The notes under the pieces are model-generated. The model had not been told where the DNA came from and did not search any database. It saw nothing but the letters and a program-made list of their open reading frames with translations. Below, piece by piece: positions 1 through 4,931 of a stretch of DNA of 5,032 nucleotides (the stretch's first letter is position 1; the number at the start of each line of letters is the position of its first letter). This stretch comes from Thioalkalivibrio sp. (lineage in GTDB: Bacteria > Pseudomonadota > Gammaproteobacteria > Ectothiorhodospirales > Ectothiorhodospiraceae), in the NCBI GenBank assembly GCA_003563455.1, contig PWRV01000206.1, positions 1-5,032 of the forward strand. Reading direction: 5' to 3'. Made by a program: the position numbers and the translations under genes.

Positions 1-113
1 CAAGACATTTTTTGATTTACCGGGTGGAGCACGATCAGGTTGTCGTCGGACGGGTTCTGCACGACGCCATGGAACTGGCGCGGCACCTAGATGACGAGGC
101 ATTCTGGGAATAA
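1..113 (+). CDS. ParE/RelE-superfamily toxin, C-terminal 36 residues (5' end outside window)
   Basis: The open frame enters from the left edge (first full codon at base 3) and ends at TAA 111-113. The visible residues begin RHFLIYRVEHDQVVVGRVLH and continue DAMELARHLDD. This is the usual C-terminal pattern of ParE-type toxins from type II toxin-antitoxin modules: a strand ending in IYRV, then a V-rich strand into RVLHDAM and a short terminal helix. Known ParE toxins bind DNA gyrase and are neutralised by a DNA-binding antitoxin, which is normally encoded immediately upstream and would lie outside this window. The gene points toward the 3' end of tRNA-Glu, a common landing site for integrating elements, so it may be accessory DNA; that is inference. 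Family assignment is fairly secure, but whether the gene is intact and which toxin subfamily it belongs to cannot be seen. Confidence 0.75.
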   Translation, partial: RHFLIYRVEHDQVVVGRVLHDAMELARHLDDEAFWE

Positions 114-404
114 GTACCGGCGGCAGCATAGTTTGAGGAGGCATACCGGCGCCCGATCGGCCGCCAGCCGAGCAACGTCTCCCGCATGCCTGCGCTGCAA
201 TGGCTGCTTAGCCAGCCCTACACCGGCACGCCCAGCTCGAGGGCCTCGCGGGCGGGTCCGCCCTGGTTGAAATTGGCACCCACGGTACTGACTGTGCGCT
301 TTCGCGGCACTGCCCAGTCCTTATCCGGGATCCGATCACAGACACACGGAATTGCACAGATTCTTCACAGAATCCGTGACCATATTCGTAAGCCGTTGAA
401 AAGA
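114..404. other. Intergenic stretch without a supportable gene
   Basis: No frame on either strand combines a plausible start, a ribosome binding site and convincing protein composition. A minus-strand frame ending at TAG 220-218 runs open for about 48 codons with gene-like composition (ending REALELGVPV) but has no ATG and no ribosome binding site; it could be a decayed gene end. An imperfect hairpin lies at 355-378 (CAC-A-GATTC against GAATC-C-GTG, loop TTCACA), downstream of tRNA-Glu on the minus strand, without a T run beside it. A purine-rich GAGGAGG near 135-142 resembles a ribosome binding site but has no start codon behind it. Confidence 0.6.
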
Positions 405-480
405 TGGCGTCCCCACGGGGATTCGAACCCCGGTCGCCGCCGTGAAAGGGCGGTGTCCTAGGCCTCTAGACGATGGGGAC
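405..480 (-). tRNA. tRNA-Glu (anticodon TTC)
   Basis: Read on the minus strand this is a complete 76-base tRNA beginning GTCCCCATCGTCTAGAGGCC and ending with an encoded CCA (405-407). The acceptor stem GTCCCCA pairs perfectly with TGGGGAC, followed by discriminator G (408). The anticodon stem CCGCC/GGCGG closes the loop CTTTCAC (442-448) with anticodon TTC at 446-444, and the T arm carries GGTTCGA. The sequence closely resembles E. coli tRNA-Glu. It is the last member of the minus-strand block with gltX, whose product charges this tRNA. A short TCTTTT follows the CCA end, but there is no strong terminator hairpin directly after it. Confidence 0.97.
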
Positions 481-506
481 GCAGAGGCAGCGTCAAAACT
501 GCAGTG

Positions 507-725
507 TTACTCGGGCGGCCCTTTCGGCTCGACCCCGTCACCGGGACTGTGCAGAAGGGTCGTCACTACCCCGTTGAAGACCAGCAAAAATCCGATGGGC
601 ACCATCGCGATCAGGGGCTTGGCCCAGGTATCGCTGCCGGCGAACATCAGACCGAAACCACCGATGAGGCCGGTGATCCCGAGCACGAGTCCCACATACA
701 GGGAAATCATCCCGAACTTGTGCAT
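507..725 (-). CDS. Small two-helix membrane protein between tRNA genes, function unknown
   Basis: I do not recognise this 72-residue protein. It has two strongly hydrophobic stretches. The first is at about residues 6-30 (starting MISLYVGLVLGITGLIGG) and the second at about 38-60 (PLIAMVPIGFLLVFNGVVTT). A short polar link (SDTWAK) separates them, and the tail is Pro/Gly/Glu-rich, so an inner-membrane hairpin is likely. I chose ATG at 725-723 because GAG at 734-732 lies six bases upstream. A GTG at 743 would put its ribosome binding site inside tRNA-Ala, and the ATG at 710 lacks correct spacing. The stop is TAA 509-507. The gene fills the gap between tRNA-Ala (22 bases upstream) and tRNA-Glu (26 bases downstream). 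Its translation from a transcript processed at both flanking tRNAs is inference. Coding status is supported by the membrane-protein composition, not by homology. Confidence 0.65.
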   Translation of the reverse strand: MHKFGMISLYVGLVLGITGLIGGFGLMFAGSDTWAKPLIAMVPIGFLLVFNGVVTTLLHSPGDGVEPKGPPE

Positions 726-747
726 AGCCGTCTCGCACGTCACCCTT

Positions 748-823
748 TGGTGGAGCCAGGCGGGATCGAACCGCCGACCTCCTGCATGCCATGCAGGCGC
801 TCTCCCAGCTGAGCTATGGCCCC
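748..823 (-). tRNA. tRNA-Ala (anticodon GGC)
   Basis: The minus strand gives a complete 76-base tRNA starting GGGGCCATAGCTCAGCTGGG and ending in an encoded CCA (748-750). The acceptor stem GGGGCCA/TGGCTCC contains the G3:U70 wobble (bases 821 and 754), the known identity element for alanyl-tRNA synthetase. The anticodon stem CCTGC/GCAGG closes loop ATGGCAT (786-792) with GGC at 790-788. The T arm carries GGTTCGATCC. The gene begins 40 bases after the gltX stop. A gltX neighbourhood containing tRNA-Ala(GGC) is also found in E. coli, so the linkage looks ancestral. Confidence 0.97.
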
Positions 824-863
824 GAAAGGCGAGCGCGCAATTTACCCATGGGTCCCAAACCTG

Positions 864-2270
864 TCAAGCCGCTTCGGCAGAAATCTTGGCCTGAGCGCGT
901 TCGAGCCGGGCAATGGTGCGTTCGCGGCCGACGAGCGCCAGGGTCTCGTCGATCGAGGGCGAAGCGGTCCCGCCCGTCAGTGCCACGCGCAGCGGCAGGG
1001 CCACCTTGCCAAACTTCAGGCCTCGAACCTCGGCCGTGCGCATCACCACCTGGTTCAGCGCGTCCTTCTCCCATCTGCCCAGCGCCCGGAAGCCGTCGTG
1101 AAGTGCCTGCAGCACCGGCAGGGTGTCGTGGTTCAGGTTCTTGTTGAAGGCCTTTTCATCGTATGCCGAGAACTCGCGATAAAAACAGGAACTGGATTCC
1201 GCCATTTCGCGGAGCGTTCTGCAGCGATCGCGTTGCGCCAGCACCACCGATCGGGGCTCCGGGCCCTCAGCGGGATCGATGCCGATGCGGCCGAGATGCC
1301 AGCGCAGCTCCCGGGCCACGTGATCCGGATCCAGCGTTTTGATGTAGTGCTGGTTCAGCCAGAGCAGCTTCTCCGGATTAATCGCCGACGCCGATTGGTT
1401 GACCTCGGCGATGTCGAACAGGCGGACCAGCTCGTCCAGGGTGAAGATTTCCTCATCGCCATGCGACCAGCCCAGTCGAACCAGGTAGTTCAGGAGCGCC
1501 TCCGGCAGGTACCCCTCCTCCCGGTAGACCATCACCGACACGGCACCGTGACGCTTCGACAGCTTGGTGCCGTCCGGCCCCAGAATCATCGGAAGATGAC
1601 CGTAGCGCGGCGGTTCGACACCGAGTGCCTTCAGGATATTGATCTGCCGGGGCGTGTTGTTCAGGTGGTCGTCCCCGCGGATCACGTGCGTGATCCCCAT
1701 GTCCATGTCGTCAACCACGACCGTGAGATTGTACGTGGGCGTGCCATCGGAGCGCGCGATGATCAGGTCATCCAGCTCGCTGTTCTGGAAAGCGACCTTG
1801 CCACGCACCATATCGTCGACGATGGTCACGCCTTCCTCCGGGGTCCGGAAACGCACCACCGGCAGCATGCCTTCGCGCGGCTCGGTCCGGGGGCGGCAGC
1901 GGCCATCGTAGCGGGGCTTTTCCTTGCGCTCCATCTGCTCCGTACGCATTGCCTCCAGTTCCTCCCGGGTGCAATAGCAGTGGTAGGCGTGCCCCGATGC
2001 CAGCAACTGCTGGATTACCTCGCGATAGCGGTTCAAATGCTCGGTCTGGTAAAACGGCCCCCGGTCATAGCTCAGCCCCAGCCAGGCCATTCCTTCGAGG
2101 ATCGCATTCACCGCCTCGGTAGTGCTGCGCTCGCGATCCGTATCCTCGATACGCAGGATGAATTCACCGCCGTGGTGCCGTGCGTAGAGCCAGGAAAACA
2201 GGGCGGTTCGCGCGCCGCCGATGTGAAGGTAGCCCGTGGGGCTTGGGGCAAATCGGGTACAAATACTCAT
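864..2270 (-). CDS. gltX: Glutamyl-tRNA synthetase (GluRS), 468 aa
   Basis: This class I aminoacyl-tRNA synthetase attaches glutamate to tRNA-Glu using ATP in the cytoplasm. The catalytic signature FAPSPTGYLHIGG (residues 7-19, with HIGG as the HIGH motif) and KLSKR (236-240, the KMSKS motif) are both present. So are the family segments RIEDTD (40-45), DDLI (167-170) and RGDDH with NNTPRQ (198-209). The C-terminal part, from about residue 310, is the helical anticodon-binding region. The length (468) matches E. coli (471). I chose ATG 2270-2268 because the protein then aligns with the family N-terminus and GAG at 2280-2278 lies seven bases upstream; the frame stays open further upstream but without family similarity. 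Cys98, Cys100 and Cys125 of the E. coli zinc site are kept, but position 127, His in E. coli, is Pro here. The stop TGA (866-864) is 40 bases before tRNA-Ala, so a joint transcript with both tRNAs is likely. Confidence 0.97.
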   Translation of the reverse strand: MSICTRFAPSPTGYLHIGGARTALFSWLYARHHGGEFILRIEDTDRERSTTEAVNAILEGMAWLGLSYDRGPFYQTEHLNRYREVIQQLLASGHAYHCYCTREELEAMRTEQMERKEKPRYDGRCRPRTEPREGMLPVVRFRTPEEGVTIVDDMVRGKVAFQNSELDDLIIARSDGTPTYNLTVVVDDMDMGITHVIRGDDHLNNTPRQINILKALGVEPPRYGHLPMILGPDGTKLSKRHGAVSVMVYREEGYLPEALLNYLVRLGWSHGDEEIFTLDELVRLFDIAEVNQSASAINPEKLLWLNQHYIKTLDPDHVARELRWHLGRIGIDPAEGPEPRSVVLAQRDRCRTLREMAESSSCFYREFSAYDEKAFNKNLNHDTLPVLQALHDGFRALGRWEKDALNQVVMRTAEVRGLKFGKVALPLRVALTGGTASPSIDETLALVGRERTIARLERAQAKISAEAA

Positions 2271-2284
2271 GGCGCTACTCACGT

Positions 2285-2307
2285 TAACCGGAGTGGTGGT
2301 AACCGGA
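2285..2307. repeat. Short direct repeat TAACCGGA x2 in the gltX leader
   Basis: TAACCGGA occurs at 2285-2292 and again at 2300-2307, fifteen bases apart start to start, between the candidate gltX -10 and the gltX ribosome binding site. The spacing is about one and a half helical turns. It could be an operator or coincidence; nothing in the window identifies a binding protein. Confidence 0.35.
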
Positions 2308-2308
2308 T

Positions 2309-2337
2309 AGCGTAGCAAAGTCCACCTGCGCCAACAG
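2309..2337 (-). promoter_or_regulatory. Candidate sigma70-type promoter for gltX
   Basis: On the minus strand CTGTTG (2337-2332) is followed after 17 bases by TACGCT (2314-2309), which is preceded by TGC, giving an extended -10 shape. Transcription would start near 2302 and leave a leader of roughly 30 bases before the gltX ATG. Both hexamers match the consensus weakly, so this is a candidate chosen for spacing and position. Confidence 0.3.
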
Positions 2338-2403
2338 CCCGGGACCGATGCAGCGGGGCATCCCAAAGAGGCCACGGGTAATCACCCGCCGGATGATTGC
2401 GGG

Positions 2404-2432
2404 TTGCGAACGGGACGCTGGTAGCGTAATGT
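2404..2432 (+). promoter_or_regulatory. Candidate sigma70-type promoter for the btuB leader
   Basis: TTGCGA (2404-2409) is separated by 17 bases from TAATGT (2427-2432). The -35 is reasonable and the -10 poor. Transcription would begin near 2439, exactly at the first of two leader hairpins and about 55 bases before the riboswitch aptamer. The spacer contains an inverted repeat, ACGCT-GGT-AGCGT (2415-2427), and GGGAC (2412-2416) is mirrored by GTCCC (2431-2435), which could be an operator. Evidence is spacing and location only. Confidence 0.3.
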
Positions 2433-2438
2433 CCCTGC

Positions 2439-2487
2439 CGCGCCCATGGGAATGGGCGCGAACGAATCAGCCGGCCGCGCGCCGGCT
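2439..2487 (+). other. Two perfect tandem hairpins ahead of the cobalamin riboswitch
   Basis: CGCGCCCA (2439-2446) pairs perfectly with TGGGCGCG (2453-2460) around a six-base loop. AGCCGGC (2469-2475) pairs perfectly with GCCGGCT (2481-2487) around CGCGC. Eight bases separate the two hairpins, and the second ends eight bases before the riboswitch P1 stem. Neither is followed by a T run on the plus strand, so they do not look like terminators. They may form the 5' cap of the btuB leader RNA. The pairing is seen directly; the role is not known. Confidence 0.55.
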
Positions 2488-2494
2488 AACCATG

Positions 2495-2712
2495 ACCCTC
2501 CAGGTGTCCCGCCCCAATGCTGATGGGCGCGGGGTGAAACGGGAAGCAGGTGAGAAGCCTGCGCTGCCCCCGCAACGGTTAGAGGAGGTCCCGGGCCGTC
2601 AGGCCCGTGGCTGAACGGGATGAAAGCCACTGCGCACCAGACGCGGGAAGGCATCCCGACGCATCGAGGCCCGCCCCGATGTTCCTCGAGTCCGGAGACC
2701 GGCCTGAAGGGT
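2495..2712 (+). ncRNA. Cobalamin riboswitch aptamer (adenosylcobalamin type) upstream of btuB
   Basis: The conserved blocks of the Rfam Cobalamin family appear in order. GGGAAG lies at 2541-2546, followed by hairpin GCAGG/CCTGC (2546-2550 with 2558-2562) and its GGTGAGAA loop region. GCTGCCCCCGCAAC lies at 2563-2576, GCCACTG at 2626-2632, a second GGGAAGGC at 2645-2652, and the B12-box segment GAGTCCGGAGACCGGCC at 2688-2704. The closing P1 stem is ACCCT-c-CAGG (2495-2504) with CCTG-a-AGGGT (2703-2712). CGGGATG (2616-2622) pairs with CATCCCG (2652-2658) and encloses a small stem, CTGCG/CGCGG (2630-2634 with 2642-2646). Known members bind adenosylcobalamin and lower expression of the gene downstream, here btuB. 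The presence of the long peripheral architecture favours the AdoCbl class; this was judged by eye, not by a covariance model. Confidence 0.95.
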
Positions 2713-2745
2713 TGCAACCGGACCGCGGTGGGCTGTCTGGCGGAA

Positions 2746-2816
2746 TCGGGCACGCGTCTGGCGCCGTGCCCCGAACCGTGATGCCCGCCCGTCCGCCACT
2801 ATGGCTTGCGGAGGGC
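2746..2816 (+). promoter_or_regulatory. Riboswitch expression platform with hairpin burying the btuB ribosome binding site
   Basis: Two hairpins lie between the aptamer and btuB. The first is TCGGGCACG (2746-2754) with CGTGCCCCGA (2765-2774), carrying one bulged C. The second is GCCC-g-TCCGC (2787-2796) with GCGGAGGGC (2808-2816), with an 11-base loop at 2797-2807. The second hairpin's 3' arm contains the whole Shine-Dalgarno GGAGGG (2810-2815), five bases before ATG 2821. No T run follows, so control is probably at translation initiation, as in the E. coli btuB riboswitch. GGTGGGC (2727-2733) can pair with GCCCGCC (2783-2789, one G-U) and would take away part of the sequestering arm, so it is a candidate anti-sequestering partner. 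Pairing is seen; the switching order is inferred. Confidence 0.7.
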
Positions 2817-2820
2817 AACC

Positions 2821-4725
2821 ATGCCGTATTCCAGTTCTCTTCGGGTTCTTCTGACCCGGAGCCTCTTCCTTTCATCGTGTCTTGCCGCAACGGCAACCTA
2901 CGCCGCGGAGCGCCTCGATCCCATCGTGGTTACCGCAACGCGGGCCCCACAGACCATCGACCAGACCCTGTCGTCGGTGACGATCATCGAGCGTGAAGAG
3001 ATCGAGCGGCTACAGCCGCAGCAGTTCACCGACCTTCTGCGCGGACGGGCCGGGATCGGGTTGGCCGACACCGGGCCCTTTGGCAAGACCTCGAGTGTGT
3101 TCACGCGTGGCTCGAACGCGAACCACACCTTGCTGCTCGTCGACGGCGTGCGGATGGGCTCCGCCACCACCGGCGCACCCGCCTGGCAGTACCTGCCGCC
3201 GTCCGAAATCGAGCGCGTAGAGATCGTCCGCGGGCCCCGGACGAGTATCTACGGTTCGGACGCGATCGGCGGTGTAATTCAGGTCTTCACCCGCGAGGGC
3301 CGCGAGGGACCACCGCGCGTGAACGCTTTTGTCGGCGGCGGCAGCTTCAACACCCGCGAACTCGGCGCCGGCGTCGCAGGCGGCACCGCCGATACCCGCT
3401 ACAGCCTGTCGGCGAGCCATTTCGACACCGACGGCATTGACGTGCTCAGCGGGGTCGGTGACGACGATCCCGATGGTTATGACAATACCTCGGTCTCAGG
3501 CAAGGTCCGGCATCGTCTCCAGAACGGGATCGAGGTATTTGGCAGTCTCCTGTACTCGGAAGGCAGAACAGAGTTCGACGCGGACGAGTTCATCTTCGAC
3601 CCCGACACCTTCGAACTCGTGGATGTGAGGGCCTATTCCCCCGCCTACAGCGACTACCGGCAATCGGCCGTTCGCGTCGGTCTGCGGCGAGCGGTCACCG
3701 CCAACTGGGATCCCCAGCTGGCGCTGTCGCAGTCACGAGACGAACTTTTCAACTTCGAGGGTGGCACGGTGGCCGACAGGGAATCGCGCTTCGACACGCG
3801 ACGGGACATGGCGGAATGGCAGAACACCATCGGTCTGCACCGAGGCTGGTTGCTCCTGGCCGGAATCGACGCCTACGAGGACCGGCTGAGCAGTACAGAG
3901 GCCTTTGCCGAGGACTCCCGTTACAACATCGGTGTCTATTCGATTATCGAGGGGCAGCTCGGCGGGCATGACCTGACGGCAAGTCTGCGCCGCGACGACA
4001 ACGAGCAGTTCGGTGGCAAGACCACCGGACAACTGGGCTGGGGCCTCCCCGTTTCCGACAACACGCGGGTACGGGGCTCGGTCGGAACCGCCTTCAATGC
4101 ACCCAGCTTCAACGAACTCTATTTCCCCGGGTCCGCGTTCTTCCAGGGCAACCCCGATCTCGACCCGGAGGAATCCCGCACGGTGGAATTCGGCGTGCGA
4201 TACACCTCCGGCCCGATCTTCGTCGATGCCGCCGTATTTCACACCCGAATCGATGATCTGATCGCCAACGTCACGGACGATCAGGGACGGTTTTCGCCGC
4301 AGAATGTCGACGAAGCACGCATCCAGGGCCTGGAACTCGAGGCCGGGTATCAAACCAGCGACTGGGTCACGCGCACTGCCCTCACCGTGCTGGATACCGA
4401 GGACCGCGAGACCGGAAACGAACTGCGCCGGCGTCCGTCCGCCAGTGCGCGCCTTGACATCGACCGTCGGATCGGCAACCTCTCGGTGGGCGGGAGTCTG
4501 GTCGGCCAGGCACGCAGCTTCGAGGATTCCGACAACACGGACCGTCTCTCCGGATTCGCCACATTCGACCTACGGGCGTCCTACGCGATCGACCGGGAGT
4601 GGACGGTGAGTGCGTCGGCGCAGAACCTGTTCGATCGCGACTATGTCGTGTCCCGGCAATTCGGCACCGATTACAACCAGCCCGGTCGGGGCGTGTTCGT
4701 AAGCCTGACTTATCAGCAGCATTAG
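2821..4725 (+). CDS. btuB: TonB-dependent outer-membrane cobalamin receptor BtuB, 634 aa
   Basis: BtuB imports cobalamin and related corrinoids across the outer membrane using energy from TonB-ExbB-ExbD. ATG 2821 follows GGAGGG (2810-2815) at five bases; a TTG at 2806 in the same frame has no comparable site. Residues 1 to about 28 form a signal peptide, with cleavage near TATYA. The TonB box DPIVVTATR is at 33-41, directly after the signal peptide as in E. coli BtuB. The plug domain spans about 45-157, with FTRGSNANHTLLLVDGVRM (94-112), VEIVRGP (133-139) and YGSDAIGGVIQV (144-155). The rest is alternating beta-strand sequence typical of a 22-strand barrel, including the conserved AQNLFDRDY near the end. 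The length is close to E. coli BtuB (614). The C-terminus ends in LTYQQH, not in the usual terminal aromatic residue. The cobalamin riboswitch and adenosyltransferase neighbours make B12 a far better substrate call than a siderophore. Confidence 0.95.
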   Translation: MPYSSSLRVLLTRSLFLSSCLAATATYAAERLDPIVVTATRAPQTIDQTLSSVTIIEREEIERLQPQQFTDLLRGRAGIGLADTGPFGKTSSVFTRGSNANHTLLLVDGVRMGSATTGAPAWQYLPPSEIERVEIVRGPRTSIYGSDAIGGVIQVFTREGREGPPRVNAFVGGGSFNTRELGAGVAGGTADTRYSLSASHFDTDGIDVLSGVGDDDPDGYDNTSVSGKVRHRLQNGIEVFGSLLYSEGRTEFDADEFIFDPDTFELVDVRAYSPAYSDYRQSAVRVGLRRAVTANWDPQLALSQSRDELFNFEGGTVADRESRFDTRRDMAEWQNTIGLHRGWLLLAGIDAYEDRLSSTEAFAEDSRYNIGVYSIIEGQLGGHDLTASLRRDDNEQFGGKTTGQLGWGLPVSDNTRVRGSVGTAFNAPSFNELYFPGSAFFQGNPDLDPEESRTVEFGVRYTSGPIFVDAAVFHTRIDDLIANVTDDQGRFSPQNVDEARIQGLELEAGYQTSDWVTRTALTVLDTEDRETGNELRRRPSASARLDIDRRIGNLSVGGSLVGQARSFEDSDNTDRLSGFATFDLRASYAIDREWTVSASAQNLFDRDYVVSRQFGTDYNQPGRGVFVSLTYQQH

Positions 4726-4829
4726 CGTGAAAGTCACGTATTTCTCCCCTCTCCCGCTTGCGGACAAATCCGCCGGGAGCGACTCGAACCGCCGAAGGCG
4801 GGCCCGAAGGGCGGAGGGGCAGGATGCCC
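4726..4829 (+). repeat. Chain of five small hairpins downstream of btuB
   Basis: Directly after the btuB stop come CGTGA-AAG-TCACG (4726-4738); then CTCCC (4751-4755) with GGGAG (4775-4779), enclosing GCGGA-CAAA-TCCGC (4760-4773); then CCGCC-GAA-GGCGG (4789-4801); then GCCC-GAA-GGGC (4802-4812); then GGGCA-GGA-TGCCC (4817-4829). The stretch TCTCCCCTCTCCCGCTTGCG resembles the start of dispersed GC-rich intergenic repeats seen in many proteobacteria, so it may be one such element in degenerate form. No open frame of note covers it. Structure is seen directly; membership in a repeat family needs the rest of the genome. Confidence 0.55.
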
Positions 4830-4837
4830 GGAGTAAC

Positions 4838-4860
4838 GGGGACGGGGTGAGGGCCGGGGG
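4838..4860 (+). other. G-quadruplex motif overlapping the terminator stem
   Basis: Four G runs occur on the plus (transcript) strand with short spacers: GGGG 4838-4841, GGGG 4844-4847, GGG 4851-4853 and GGGGG 4856-4860. The linkers are AC, TGA and CC. This satisfies the ordinary G3+N1-7 rule. The last two runs lie in or at the edge of the 5' arm of the following terminator-like stem (4852-4861), so the two structures exclude each other. Confidence 0.6.
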
Positions 4861-4911
4861 TGCCGCCGGGTGTCGATGCAGGAGGCCAACCCCCGGCCGC
4901 TGGTTTTTTTT
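4852..4911 (+). terminator. Probable rho-independent terminator between btuB and the adenosyltransferase gene
   Basis: GGCCGGGGGT (4852-4861) pairs perfectly over ten bases with ACCCCCGGCC (4889-4898), and a run of eight T follows at 4904-4911. Two features are unusual: the loop is long (27 bases, itself able to form GCC/GGC pairs), and five bases (GCTGG) separate stem and T run, which would weaken termination. It ends only ten bases before the next gene's ribosome binding site, so it may act as an attenuator and not as a full stop. Confidence 0.5.
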
Positions 4912-4931
4912 AGAACGTCTGGAGATTCATG

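Noticed and set aside
218..363. Minus-strand frame ending REALELGVPV
   Set aside because: Its composition is gene-like, but there is no ATG or ribosome binding site and no family is recognised. It is kept only as possible debris.
355..378. Hairpin downstream of tRNA-Glu as a terminator
   Set aside because: The stem has a mismatch and no T run follows on the minus strand, so it is not supportable as an intrinsic terminator.
186..461. Plus-strand open frame of 91 codons
   Set aside because: It runs into the tRNA-Glu gene on the opposite strand and has no ribosome binding site or recognisable pattern.
816..2315. Plus-strand open frame of about 500 codons
   Set aside because: It is the antisense of gltX, runs through tRNA-Ala and the gltX motifs, and has no family-like composition. 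Long antisense frames are expected in GC-rich coding DNA.
2710..2719. Palindrome GGTTGCAACC as an operator
   Set aside because: It overlaps the end of riboswitch stem P1 and is short; no independent evidence for a protein site.
2382..2753. Minus-strand open frame across the btuB leader
   Set aside because: It is antisense to the riboswitch, whose conserved bases fully explain the sequence, and its composition is not protein-like.
3733..4353. Minus-strand open frame of about 206 codons inside btuB
   Set aside because: It lies wholly antisense to well-supported BtuB barrel sequence and shows no motif.
4726..4747. Hairpin CGTGA-AAG-TCACG followed by TATTTCT as the btuB terminator
   Set aside because: A five-bp stem with a broken T run is too weak; the 4852-4911 element is the better terminator candidate.
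4780..4801. tRNA T-arm-like GGTTCGAGTCGC on the minus strand
   Set aside because: The flanking bases do not form a T stem or acceptor stem, and no other tRNA arms are present.
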